A stretch of 64,000 nucleotides of DNA from Linanthus parryae (Eukaryota; Streptophyta; Magnoliopsida; Ericales; Polemoniaceae). Made by a program: the position numbers and the translations under genes. Numbering within the stretch: the first letter of the stretch is position 1; each line of letters starts with the position of its first letter. Shown piece after piece: positions 24,019-35,387 of the stretch. The stretch lies in the NCBI GenBank assembly GCA_023055425.1, contig JALGPY010000003.1, forward strand, positions 67,626,991-67,690,990, read 5' to 3'. The notes beneath the pieces were generated by a model, which saw only the letters and a program-made list of their open reading frames with translations, made no database searches and was not told the origin of the DNA.

Positions 24019-24337
24019 TTGGAATTCTACAAAAGGAAAATACGCAAGTTTTAGTATTTGTGAACTTTTGACTATATTTAATAATGGCTAGGTTATTAAG
24101 CATTGCTCCCACTATTTTTCTACGGATTAATAACCCTCAAGAAATTAATGCGGAAAAAATCATTATATTTTCTAGTGGGCCAAGATCCATGTTTCATCTC
24201 CTCTTGATCTTGCTTTGGCAAGTCACCCAAAATTTGACTACTTTCGGTAGGAACAATTCCAATTGCATCCCATGCAACTCTTGGTTCAATTGGGAAAATA
24301 ACTCCTTATTTATCCATCCGCATGGATAATCCCATTT
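24019..24337 (-). other. Angela A2 leader, truncated
   Basis: Matches the leader upstream of gag in A3 (33665-33975), then similarity ends abruptly near 24337. No gene seen. Confidence 0.7.
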
Positions 24338-24935
24338 GAGTGACTCCTTCTTCCACATGGATCACATTGATGCTTTTGAAGATCCTTTCAACCATGTACC
24401 TCACTTGTTTGAAAATAGTGTCAAACTCATGCTGATTTTCCTTCAACTCATCCGTATCCTTCTCCAGAACATCAAGTCTTTGAAACCCATGGAAAGGTCT
24501 TGAGATTGAGAGGGTAGATTATCTATCCGTCATGCACGTTAAGGCAACATGGTTAAGCACTCGACCAACGTGCAGGTCTTCGTGCACCACACCGGGACCA
24601 AGGGACTACGGAGGTAGCAAACCTCCCGGATCACCTGAGATTGACGTCCTCGTCAATGAGTCCAAGTAGGCTGTGATGAGATCTTCAAACTGCCACAGTG
24701 AAGTATCCTTCTCCCAAGTTGCGTCTTCAACCAGTTTGCTTTTCCATTGAACCAAGAACTCAGTCCTTCGATTCTTTTTGTTTTGCCCAAAGGTACGATG
24801 GTCCAACACTTTCTCAACGCCTTCGGTGAATTGTTTCCTGATCATCGGTGGGGCTCTCCGGGACTTGGAGCGAGCAGGTTCAACTTCATCTTCGTTGAAC
24901 TTCTGAAGGAAACTCACATGGAATGTCGGGTCAAG
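24338..24935 (-). pseudogene. Ty3/gypsy chromovirus fragment with chromodomain
   Basis: On the minus strand 24917-24606 encodes an integrase C-terminus ending in a chromodomain: VEKVLDHRTF, then TEFLVQWKSKL ... ATWEKDTSLWQF ... ITAYLDS, which is the aromatic-cage type pattern of plant chromoviruses (Reina-like by appearance, inference). Chromodomains direct insertion to marked chromatin. Further along the same strand (about 24490-24340) another frame reads like a coiled-coil segment (LEKDTDELKENQHEF), possibly a gag or leader piece. There are no LTRs, and both borders are abrupt against Angela A2 (near 24337) and the SIRE-B env-like remnant (near 24935). Confidence 0.7.
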
Positions 24936-26165
24936 GCCTTGGGTTTTGGAAATTTCTTGTATTGCAGCTCTTCTTCAGACAGATCAGAGTATAACTTCCA
25001 AATTCTCTCAATGGTTTTCATGATTCCAATCCTTTCAAAGGCTTTATCATCAAGCATACCAAAACCAGTGGTAACAATTTCTTCTCTGTCATTTGGAACC
25101 TGAAGGTGTTAAAAGAAAGATAATAACAAGTTGGCATAAGGCAAAGGGTGCTTTCTATCCTTGGTCTGGGAATAAAGAACGTGTTCCATCACAATTGAAG
25201 GAAGATCAATCTCATACCCATGCATAATCAAGTATATCATGTATAACACCCTGCCAGTCAACAACTCTTTTTAATTCTCCTTAGGCACTACACACCTCAT
25301 TAAGATGGTAAACAATACTTTGGCTTCAACAGTTAGCACAGAGTGTGTTAACTATTTAGATGAGGTAGCAACATTTGGTACAAACAATTCTTCCCTAGCC
25401 AGTTTTAAGGCTTCACTCTTGTTGGGATAGTTGTCTGTGTTATACCTCTTGGGATAGCCTAAAACATTGTTAAATTCTGAGAGATCTAACTCCATGTTAA
25501 TTCCAGCCACTTTGGACTGAATCACCAAACTTACAGTCTTGATTTGCTTCATGTTCAGATAGAAAACCTAGTGAGCCTAGGGTAGGCAACTTCTGGAGGG
25601 TTTAGAATTTTCCAAAGAGAACTTTTCTTCAACCTCTTAATGCATTCCAGATTCATGCTTTTCAACATGTTAACACTAATTATACTTCAATAGGCTACTG
25701 GTCTAGAAGCAAAACTATCTAACCACAATCCTCTAGCAACATTAGTAACAAACCACTTGTTGTTGATGCCGGATTTCTTACCAAGGAATTGTTGCTTCTC
25801 TGAATAGATTTGCAGTCCCTTTCCAGTGTTCTTATCTGGTTCTTCCTCTGTAACTTTTCCTTTTCCTTTGTCAGCTTTTGTAGGCTTCTTCTTCACCTTC
25901 TTAGGATTAGCAATATATTCCTCTGACTGTTTCTCAGGAGCAGACTGATCTGTCTTCTTCTTCTTCTTCATGCTAGAAGTTAGAGTATGATCCTTCTTGA
26001 TCTTCTTCTTTCGAGGAGAAGGGGCCTTTTCTGCACTTGGGGTTCTTGAACTAGAATCATCACTGAGAGTTTGAACCTCTTCCTGACCAGTCTTCCTCTT
26101 CTTTTCAGAAACTTTCTTTGAACTCCAGCCATCTTGATTCTGTCAGAAGTTCTTCTCGTGCTCAT
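24936..26165 (-). pseudogene. SIRE-B env-like ORF remnant, N-terminal and central part
   Basis: Homologous to the SIRE-C env-like ORF. It begins near ATG 26165 (MSTRRTSDRIK), with a basic Lys-rich tract at 25971-25800 (KKVKKKPTKADKGKGK). The conserved centre at 25552-25352 reads SKVAGINMELDLSEF ... VLGYPKRYN, matching SKVAGIDLKLDHRTF in SIRE-C. Several frameshifts and stops separate the pieces. The end is cut by the Ty3 fragment near 24935. Confidence 0.75.
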
Positions 26166-26599
26166 TAGGGTTTGAGGGTAGATAAGAGAGAGGCAGGAGT
26201 GATAAGAGAGAGAGAGAGAGAGAGAGAAGGAAAGAGATAAATACTGAAGAGTTTGAGTTTGAAAAGGAAACAGAATATTTCTAAATCTTTTAAGATGTGC
26301 AGATCAGTTAAATTCAAAATTGTGTGTGTCTGACGTGGGAAAGGAAATAAAATAATACTAATTTGAATGGAAAATAATTTTAAAAGGTAAATGAAATATT
26401 GAGAAATTATCCACAGAGATAACACCCAACATTGAAAGATCCAACTTATACAGACTTATTTTCAAGGCTTTGGAAAGAATTTCAAGGCCTTGAAAAGCTA
26501 TACTGCTGAAGCAGATAAAATCAAGCCTTTGAAAAGATTTTCAAGGCTTTGAAAATCTATTCAAAACTTTGAAACACATAATACTTACCTAATACTCCC
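26166..26599. other. SIRE-B spacer between pol and env-like remnant
   Basis: Non-coding. It contains a (GA)n run at 26203-26228, four CAAGGCYTTGAAA-type motifs at about 26462-26570, and next to the pol end a polypurine-like motif (minus TTTAGGGGAGTATTAGG near 26590-26606), one G shorter than in SIRE-C. Confidence 0.65.
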
Positions 26600-28275
26600 C
26601 TAAACAAATGCTTCCTTATTTAGCATGTCCAATTCTAATATCGGGGCTGAGAATCTATCTTTTGGAAGTGGTTTAGTGAAGATATCTTCCAATTGCATGT
26701 TCGTAGACACAAATTCAAGAGTAACATCACCTCTCTTAGCATGATCTCTGATGAAATGATGTCTAACATCTATGTGCTTGGTTCTTAAGTGCTTAAATGG
26801 ATTCTTTGTAATTGATATTGCACTGGTGTTGTCACATTTGATAGGTATATCTCTGAAATCAAATCCAAGATCTCTCATTTGCTGAGCTATCCATAGCACT
26901 TGTGAACAACAAGCTCCAGCTTCTATGTATTCAGCTTCTTTTATTGATAAGGCTACTGAATTTTTCTTCTTTGAATGGCAGCTGATCAGGGATGTTCCAA
27001 GAAATTGGCAGCACCCTGATGTGCATTTTCTATCAAATTTTTAACCAGCAAAGTCAGCATCTGAATAGCCACACAAAGAGAAATTAGATTGTTTAGGATA
27101 CCATATCCCTAAGTCTTTGGTACCATTGAGATATTTAAAAATTCTTTTGACAGTACCGAGTGTGATTCTTTAGGATCAGCTTGAAATATAGCACATATAC
27201 AAACACTAAACATGATATCTGGTCTACTTGCAGAGATATATAGCAATGATCCAATCATACCTCTATACTCTTTCACATTCACACCCTTACCAGTTTGATC
27301 CTTGTCTAGGGAAAATGTAAAGCTCATAGGAGTTTTTGCTACCTTGGACTGAGACACATTAAACTTGTTTAACAAGTCCTTGGTATACTTGTTTTGATGC
27401 ATAAATATTCCTTTCTTCGTCTGATTTATATGAAGTCCAAGAAAGAAGTTTAGCTCTCCCATCGAACTCATCTCAAATTCCCTGCTCATAAGACTTGAGA
27501 AATCCTTGCAAAGAAAATCATTAGTAGCTCCAAATAGAATATCATTAGCATATACTTGAACTACTAGAATATCTTTCTCATGAGTCTTTATGAAAAGGGT
27601 TTTATCTACTAATCCTCTTTTGAAATCATGTTCAAGTAGAATTGACAGTCTTTCATATGAAGCCCTTGGAGCTTGTTTCAAACCATAAACAACTTTGTCA
27701 AGTTTAAAAGCATGATCTGGAAATTCATCATTTTCAAAACCAGGAGTTTGAGCAACAAAGACTTCTTCTTGCAAATATCCATTTAAAAATGCACATTTCA
27801 CATCCATTTGAAAAAGTTGCATACTTTTGTGAGATGCAAATGCAAGTAACATTCTAATTGCTTCTAACCTTGCAACAGAAGAAAAAGTCTCCTCATAATC
27901 AATACCTTCTTCCTGTTGTGGCCTTCGGCTACCAGTCTTGCTTTTTTTCTGATTACCTTGCCATTCTCATCTAACTTGTTTCTGAATACCCATCTAATGT
28001 CAATGACAGACTAATCTTTAGGTGGAAGAACCAGATTCCAAACCTTGTTCCTCTTAAATTCATTGAGTTCACATTGCATAGCAATGATCCAGTCTGCTTC
28101 TTGCAATGCTTCTTTCACATTCTTAGGCTCCATAAGAGAAAAAAAAAGCATTGAAAGCACATATGTTCTTCAATTTTGATCTTGTCTGCGTACTAGTGGA
28201 TGGATCAGATATAATGTTGTCAACTGGATGATATGAAAGATATCTGAATCTCTTCCTTGGTGTCCATGGTTCAGG
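26600..28275 (-). pseudogene. SIRE-B RT and RNase H remnant
   Basis: Linker at 28275-28123 (PEPWTPRKRFRYLSYHP). RT at 27852-27109 has QMDVKCAFLNG and YANDILFG in place of YVDDFLFG, so the first catalytic Asp is replaced by Asn. RNase H follows to 26600 (LWIAQQMRDLG, KCDNTSAISITKN, HIDVRHHFIRDHAK). Stops and frameshifts lie between 28120 and 27850 and at 27100-26900. The 5' side is interrupted by Angela A3. Confidence 0.85.
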
Positions 28276-29700
28276 TGTAGGGTTTTGATTCATGGATGCG
28301 CAACGGAAACAAAATAAACCATGCAAAACCCTCCAAGGATCACAAGTCAAGAGACATAACGATGGTAAAGGAAGAAATCAATAACACACCTTAGGGTTCT
28401 CCTTTGATGACTTCAAACGCGAATTGTGTCACGTTCTCTATAGTTGATCCACGCCTAGAGTTGATTTCTAGATCTACCAATCCTTGGTGCTAGCCCGGAA
28501 AGAGGAAGAGGAAGAGGAAGAAGAATCACGCAAAACGAGACCGAACAAGGAGGTGTTCGGCCTCCTTGTGGCCGACGGGGACGGGCGGCGAGCAAGGGGG
28601 GCGGCGGCTCCTTTTGCTTGCTTGCTCTCTCCTTTTGTTCTCTCCCAATCAATTTATGATCAATAATGAAATCAGTGTGGGAAGGAAGGAAGGAGTGTCC
28701 TTTATATAGTCCAACAAATCCTTGCCAACTACCTAAAGGACTTATTCTAGTCCTACTAGAATTTAATTTAGTCCCTTCCTTGCAAGTTAGTCTCTACTAA
28801 GTTTGCAAGGTATTGCAAAGTGATCCTTCTAATTAATTAATCCAATTAATTAATTCCCAAATCTAGTTCAACTCTATATAGCGTGTGACCCCATAGGTTC
28901 TATCTAGTTGGTAGCAACTATTTGCTAATATGGAGCGGTTTCTAGCAAAACATCCATTATAGCCAACTAATAGAATAGTCATCTTGACAACCTTGTACAA
29001 GTAATTGTCTCATCCCTTTGTCTCTATATCCGGATTGGACACGAGACATACAAGTCACACTCGTATATCAATTCCACAGTTTCTCGATCCATGGGAATAG
29101 CCTTATTCGTGCAAATAACATCAATATCCCATATTGATTTATTTGAGTCTGGCCAGACATTCTATAAGCACTATCCCTCGAGTGGCCTAGGATATTTGCT
29201 CCCGTTATGTGGGAGGGACATATTCTATCTACTTCCACTACGATCTCTAAGCTTGCTTCTTATTGTATCCGGTACACGCCTTTATAACTACCCAATTACG
29301 GTGTAGTGTTTAACGCCACCAAAATCAGAATAATCCACAACTAGAATATATAGCGACTTCAAGTCTAAGGATGACAATACCATTGCACCGCGAGAAGCAC
29401 TTGTGACTTAACATAACGTGTATGTACCCTTCTCGGAGATGGATCAATCCAGTGCGCCATTACCCTAAATGCACACCTATGTGTTGGATCATGATATCTC
29501 CATATCAATCCAACCCCATACTAGTCTATAGATGATTGTCCCATTAATCATTATACTGGACTAGGAATATTTAAGATAAACAACACAATTGTAAATCTAA
29601 GGACTTCATTATATTAGATATCCAATAAATATAAATGAATTTTCTAGCCACAAATAAATTCAAACTAAACTAGATTGCCTCTAGGGCATATATTCCAACA
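28276..29700 (-). mobile_element. 3' LTR of Angela A3
   Basis: 1425 bp, + strand TGTAGGGTTTTGATTC ... ATATATTCCAACA. The inverted TATA context (CCTTTATATAGTCC) is near 28698. Confidence 0.93.
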
Positions 29701-29713
29701 GTCTCCCACTTGC
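29701..29713 (-). other. Polypurine tract of Angela A3
   Basis: Minus strand GCAAGTGGGAGAC directly abuts the LTR, identical to the tract of A0. Confidence 0.75.
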
Positions 29714-29714
29714 A

Positions 29715-32700
29715 CTAGAGCCAATCTGGCGCATCTCGTATGCCCATACTCCTAGAGTGCCCTTCATGCTTCCACTGCGTAAGCGGCTTTGTAAGCGGGT
29801 CTGACAGATTCTCATCTGTAGGGATATTGCATATCCGAACGTCTCCTCTATCGATAATATCTCGAATCAGATGAAACTTCCTAAGAACGTGCTTGGATTT
29901 CTGGTGCGACCTGGGTTCCTTCGATTGCGCGATCGCCCCAGTGTTGTCACAGTACAACTCGACTGGATCTGCAATGCTAGGAACCACACCAAGTTCAGAA
30001 ACAAACTTTCTGATCCAAACGGCTTCCTTTGCTGCGCCATTTGCAGCAATGTACTCAGCCTCTGTTGTAGAATCAGCCACCGTCTCTTGCTTGGAACTCT
30101 TCCAGCTCACCGCTGCCCCATTCAGGCAACACACATATCCCGAATGTGATCTAAAGTCATCTCTGTCAGTTTGGAAGCTTGCATCAGTGTAACCCCTTAC
30201 ACGCAACTCTTCCTCACCGCCAAATATCAAGAAGGCATCCTTAGTTCTTCTCAACTACTTTAGGATGTTCTTGACTGCAACTCAGTGACTCTCACCTGGA
30301 TTGGATTGGTATCTGCTTGTCATACTCAAGGCATATAACACATCTGGTCTAGTACATAACATGGCGTACATGATAGATCCTATGGCCGAGGCATAGGGTA
30401 CACTACTCATGCGTTCCTTCTTAATCTCATTTGAAGGACAACCACTCTTCGAAAGAGTGATTCCATGTGACATGGGCGAGAATCCCTTCTTGGAATCTTG
30501 CATGTTGAACCGTTTCAACACCTTGTCAATATATGTACTTTGACTTAGGCCTAGCAGTCTTTTAGATCTATCTCTATAGATCTTTATACCGAGTATATAG
30601 GCTGCTTCCCCTAAGTCCTTCATTGAGAAACACTTCCCTAGCCAATCTTTAACAGATTGAAGCATGGGAACGTCGTTTCCAATGAGTCGTATGTCATCCA
30701 CATACAAGACCAGAAGAGCAACAGAGCTCCCACTAACCTTCTTGTAGACACAAGACTCATCTTCGTTTTTGATGAAGCCAAACTCTTTGACTACTTCATC
30801 AAAACGTCGATTCCAACTCCTATAAGCTTGATTCAATCCATAAATGGACCGTTGCAGCTTATAGACTTTGGTGGCTTACTTTGGATCCTCAAAACCCTCC
30901 GGCTGTATCATATACACGTCCTCGAGGAGATTTCCATAAAGGAATGCTGTTTTGACATCCATCTGCCAAATCTCATAGTCGTGGTATGCTGCAATCGCAA
31001 GTAGGATTCGGATGGATTTGGTCATAGTGACTGGTGAAAAGGTTTCATCATAGTCAATACCATGAATCTGTCTGAATCCTTTAGCCACCAATCGGCCCTT
31101 ATAGGTAATCACATTACCATCCATGCCGATCTTCTTCTTGAAGACCCACTTGCACCCTATGGGCCGCGCCCCTTCGGGTGGTTCCACCAAAGTCCATACT
31201 TTGTTGGTGTACATGGATTCCATCTCGGATCTCATGGCTTCTAGCCACTTCTGAGAGTTTGGGCCTTTCATGGCCTCTTCATAGGTAGTAGGCTCATCAT
31301 CTATGAGCATCGTGTCACCGGAATCGGTCACGAGAAGTCCATACCTCTCGGGTTCCTGGTGCACTCTACTAGATCTACGAAGCTCTTGTGTTACCTGAAC
31401 AGGCTGCTCCACAACTCCTTGTGGTTCCTGTTCATGTTCCATATTCGGTTCAGTGATTTGTGGTTCTTGAATCTCTTCAAGTTCTACAGTCCTCCCACTT
31501 GCTTCTTTAGAGACAAACCCTCTTTCTAGAAGCACGTCGGTCCGAGTAACAAACACTTTGTTCTCGGTTGGATTGTAGAAGTAGTAACCCTTAGTTTCCT
31601 TAGGGTACCCCACAAATTTACACTTATCCGATTTTGGCCCTAGCTTGTCTGATTTTAAACGTTTTACATAGACATCGCAACCTCAAATCCTCATGAACGA
31701 CAGTGTAGGACGCCTCCCACTCCACATCTCATATGGTATCTTCATGACTGATTTAGATGGAACACGGTTAATGGTGAAAGCTGCACTTAATAGAGCGTGG
31801 CCCCAAAATGATAATGGAAGATCGGTTTGAAACATCATAGATCGAACCATAACCAATAAGGTTCGATTCCTCCTCTCAGACACGCCATTCCATTGTGGTG
31901 TTCCGGGTGGAGTGAGTTGGGACACGATCTCACACTCTCTAAGATAGTCGTCAAACTCTTGGCTCAGGTATTCTCCTCCACGATCCAATCGTAGAGCCTT
32001 GATACTTTTGCCAAGTTGCTTCTCTACTTCATTCTTGAATTCTTTGAACACTTCCAAGGATTCGGATTTGGCCCTCATGAGGTACACAAATCCATATGTA
32101 CTGTAATCATCAGTAAATGTAATGAAGTAGACATAACCACCCCTGGCAGACGTGGCGAATGGCCCACACACATCAGTATGTATGAGCGCCAATTTCTCAA
32201 TAGTCCTCTCACCTTTCTTATTGAAAGGGGCTTTGTCATTTTTCCCAATAAACAAGCATCACATGTCTCATATGATTCAAAATCAAATGAGTCTAATAGT
32301 CCATCCTTATGGAGTCTAGATACACGTTTCTCGTTTATGTGGCCTAAACAACAGTGCCATAAATAAGCAGGATTTAAATCATTTATTTTAATCTGCTTGG
32401 TATTAATGTTGTAGACAGGATTGCTTAGATCAAGGACATACAGTCCATTAAATAATTGCGCACTAAAATAGTGAATATTATTCAAATAAAAGGAACAACA
32501 ATTGTTCTTTATTGAAATAATAAAACCTTCCTTGTCCAAACAAGAAATAGAAATAATGTTTCTGCTCATAGCAGGCACAAAATAGCAATTATTTAATTCT
32601 AAAACTAATCCTGAAGGCAGAGATAGCTCGCACACACCCACTTCCAACGCAACAACTTTTGCTCCATTCCCAACGCGCAGATCTATCTCCCCTTTAGCCA

Positions 32701-33664
32701 ATCTTCTACTTCTCTTTAGATCCTGCACATTTCGACAAATGTGAGATCCACATCCAGTATCTAATACCCATGATGTAGAGACAATTAAATTGACATCTAC
32801 AACAAAAATACCTGGTGGTGGTGGAATCACTATTCCAAGCCTCTTGTCCTCCAGATATTTTGGGCAGTTCCTCCTCCAGTGTCCAGGCTGACTGCAGTAG
32901 TGACATTCACCTTTAGTCACACCTTTGGCAATGCCACCAACAGGCTTAAGGGCAGGTTCCTTGGACTTGGCAACTGACTTGCCTTTGCCCTTGGAGGATG
33001 AGGCAAACCTTTTTCCCTTTCCTTTCTGCACCATCATAATGGCCTTGCCCTTACCCTTGTTGATGCTCTGTTCAGCTGTCCTCAACAAATTGAGCAAATC
33101 TGGCAGTGGTTTTACGATCTCGTTCATGTTATAGTTCATGATGAACTGTCCATAACTCTCGGGAAACGATTGCAACACGAGATCGGTTGCCAACTCTTGG
33201 CCGACGGGGAACCCTAATCGGGCGAGATTCTCCAATTACCCGATCATACGTAGTACATGGGGTCCCACCGGGTTCCCTTCTGCCAGATGACACTTGAACA
33301 GTGCCTTAGAGACCTCATACCTCTCAACCCTTTCCTGCTCTTGGAAGAGCTGCTTTAGATGCTCGATCATATAGACAACATTCATGTTTTCGTGTTGCTT
33401 CTGAAGCTCAGAAGTCATGGTGCATAGCATAAGGACGGCCGCATCATTAGCGTCATCTACATGCTTTTAATACGCCTTTAGGGATGCAGGTGTTTGGTTC
33501 TCTGGACCTGCTGGAACATGCTCCTCTATTGCGTACAGTTTCTTCTCTTGCTTGAGAACGATTCTCAAGTTTCTGTACCAATCATGGAAGTTGGTTCCAG
33601 AGAGCTTGTCCTTCTCAAGGACAGGTCGTAGGGAATGTTGTGAACTCGATGTTTTGTTTGCCAT
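29715..33664 (-). pseudogene. Angela A3 gag-pol polyprotein, with multiple stops
   Basis: Starts at ATG 33664 (MANKTSSSQHSLRPVLEK). Gag has stops near 33467 and 33236. Then comes a Lys-rich tract, zinc knuckle CHYCSQPGHWRRNCP (about 32910) and protease WVLDTGCGSHIC (about 32770). Integrase has the finger WHCCLGHINEKR ... CDACLLGK, then a frameshift near 32235 and a core with D (HTDVCGPF), D (RLDRGGEY) and E (NGVSERRNR). A stop follows at 31682. RT 31613-30282 has YVDDIRLIG and stops near 30873 and 30281. RNase H 30254-29715 is complete (YTDASF, TEAEYIAANG, YCDNTGA). Most stops fall where sisters have Trp or Gln codons. The protein order is that of Copia. Confidence 0.88.
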
Positions 33665-35373
33665 TTGGAATTCTACAAAAGGAAAATACGCAAGTTTTAG
33701 TATTTGTGATTTTTTGACTATATTCAATAATGGCTAGTTTATCAAATATAGCTCCCACTATTTTTCTACGGATTAATAACCCTCAAGATATTAATGCGGA
33801 AAATATCATTATATTTTCTAGTGGGCCAAGATCCATGTTTCATCTCCTTATGAGCTTGCTTTGGCAAGTCACCCATAATTTGACTACTTTAGGTAGGAAC
33901 AATTCCAATTGCATCCCTTATGCGACTCTTGGTTCAATTGGGCAAATAACTCCTTATTTATCCATCCATATGGATGATCCCAATTGATTGCCTCTAGGTT
34001 TCTTAATCACATTAATAGCCTAGTTGTGTTCAACCTTATTTAAACAATTGCACATTACTAGCTTGTGCCATCGCATTCCATCATTATGAACCAAGTCGCC
34101 ATGCTTTGGCACGCACGAACTTGATAAATCATGATGATAATGAGTGTTTAAATAACGAGAAGGCAAGAACACAATATTGAATTTTGAGGGATTTTAAATT
34201 CAGTTTTTAATTGTTTTGTTGATCAATATCAACTAATCTATCTATTTGAGTTTGGGCACAACTCCAAATAATAGAACCGGGTTGTCTAATTATCTTATTA
34301 TCCTAATTGCATGCATCATCCATACACCAACCACAAAATAATAAGACAATAAAGTAAACAACCACAAAGCATAAATAAAACGTGATGTGGATATGGCCTT
34401 TTCTAGACTAAGATAATTCCAAGCCAATGGAATTATCTATGAACGCTAAAAGCAAACACATCTCCATGCGTCTTGATCTTTTGGTCCATCCTTCATAGTC
34501 ATGTGGAATGCTCCATGCTCCATGCTCCATCTTTTGTGGCTCCTTTTGGCTTTGGGCTTCTTTTCTTCAATCTTGGATAACAATCTACTTTATCTAGCAC
34601 TAGCTAACTTCTATACTAAATAAATATCACAAGTTGAGAAAAAAATGGCTCGCATGCCATAAAACCCTAATTAAATATTACAATTAATTGATCAGCTCGC
34701 AGGCCGTAAACCAAACCACAAAATTTAAACATCCACATCAAACCACATCCTAACGCCATATCCAATCACCATGCAAATTTCACATAAACAGTTAAAATCC
34801 AATTTTAACGCGCTTGGTCAATTTTAATTGATTTAAGGATATTCTAGGGTTAAAACGGTCCATGGGGCCCAACAATCTAATTGCCCGGGCCCAAAAGAGA
34901 ACTGCAAGGGCCTAGGGCCGGCCGGCCCCTAGCCCACGCGGCTAGGCCGCGGGCTAGGGCTGCCCCGGCCCCTAGGCCGAGCCTTGCTTGAGCGGAAAGC
35001 AAGGAGGGGCGGTCCCCTACGGGGGCCGAACCTCCTTTGGGAGTTGTTTACAAAACAACTCCCTTGCTTGGTGCCCAAGTTTGGTTGTTTCCTTGTTTAA
35101 ACAACTCCCTTGCTTGGTGCCCAAGTTTGGTTGTTTCCTTGTTTGGGAAGAACTCCTTCTTAATCAAGGATGCCCAAACCCTAGATCTAAGATCCTAAAA
35201 TTTCTCAAACTCACTAATTCATGCATCCAATGCAAAAACTATGTCTTGTTATGATTGATTATTGACAAATTGCATCACATGCTTGATTTGTCTCGTTTTA
35301 CGCGATCAACAATTTTAAGGTGTAAAACTATCAAAACGTAACACATAAACCACGTTTATGCTCTACGACCTGT
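33665..35373 (-). other. Angela A3 5' leader
   Basis: A 1.7-kb untranslated leader between primer site and gag. It has a very GC-rich stretch at 34861-35040 with many GGCC/CCTAGG-type self-complementary strings, and a 46-bp tandem repeat at 35053-35144. The open frame at 34988-35254 runs through these repeats and shows no domain. No gene seen in the remaining sequence. Confidence 0.7.
35053..35144. repeat. 46-bp tandem repeat, two units
   Basis: AAACAACTCCCTTGCTTGGT... is repeated at 35053-35098 and 35099-35144, nearly identical. Confidence 0.9.
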
Positions 35374-35386
35374 GGCTCTGATACCA
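35374..35386 (-). other. Primer-binding site of Angela A3
   Basis: Minus strand TGGTATCAGAGCC one base after the LTR end. It is complementary to the 3' end of plant initiator tRNA-Met, the usual Copia primer. Confidence 0.85.
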
Positions 35387-35387
35387 C

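Larger units (their letters stand above)
10850..24337 (-). mobile_element. Angela-type Copia A2, 5'-truncated, split by SIRE-C
   Basis: Minus strand. The 3' LTR is 10850-12238, pol pieces 12240-14559 and gag/protease/integrase pieces 22352-24018, with leader to about 24337. Similarity to the complete Angela A3 (33730-33975) stops at about 24337, so the 5' LTR and most of the leader are gone and no TSD pair can be found. SIRE-C (14560-22346, TSD GTAGA) interrupts the integrase frame. The right limit is approximate. Confidence 0.85.

Noticed and set aside
26165..26425. 86-codon minus-strand frame upstream of the SIRE-B env-like remnant
   Set aside because: It runs through a (GA)n run and AT-rich spacer; Leu/Ser/Ile-rich and not homologous to anything in SIRE-C.
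35053..35144. CRISPR-like array
   Set aside because: Two adjacent 46-bp units without spacers, in a plant retrotransposon leader.
35374..35386. Possible tRNA gene from the TGGTATCAGAGC string
   Set aside because: It is a primer-binding site complementary to a tRNA end; no cloverleaf around it. The same holds at 38753.
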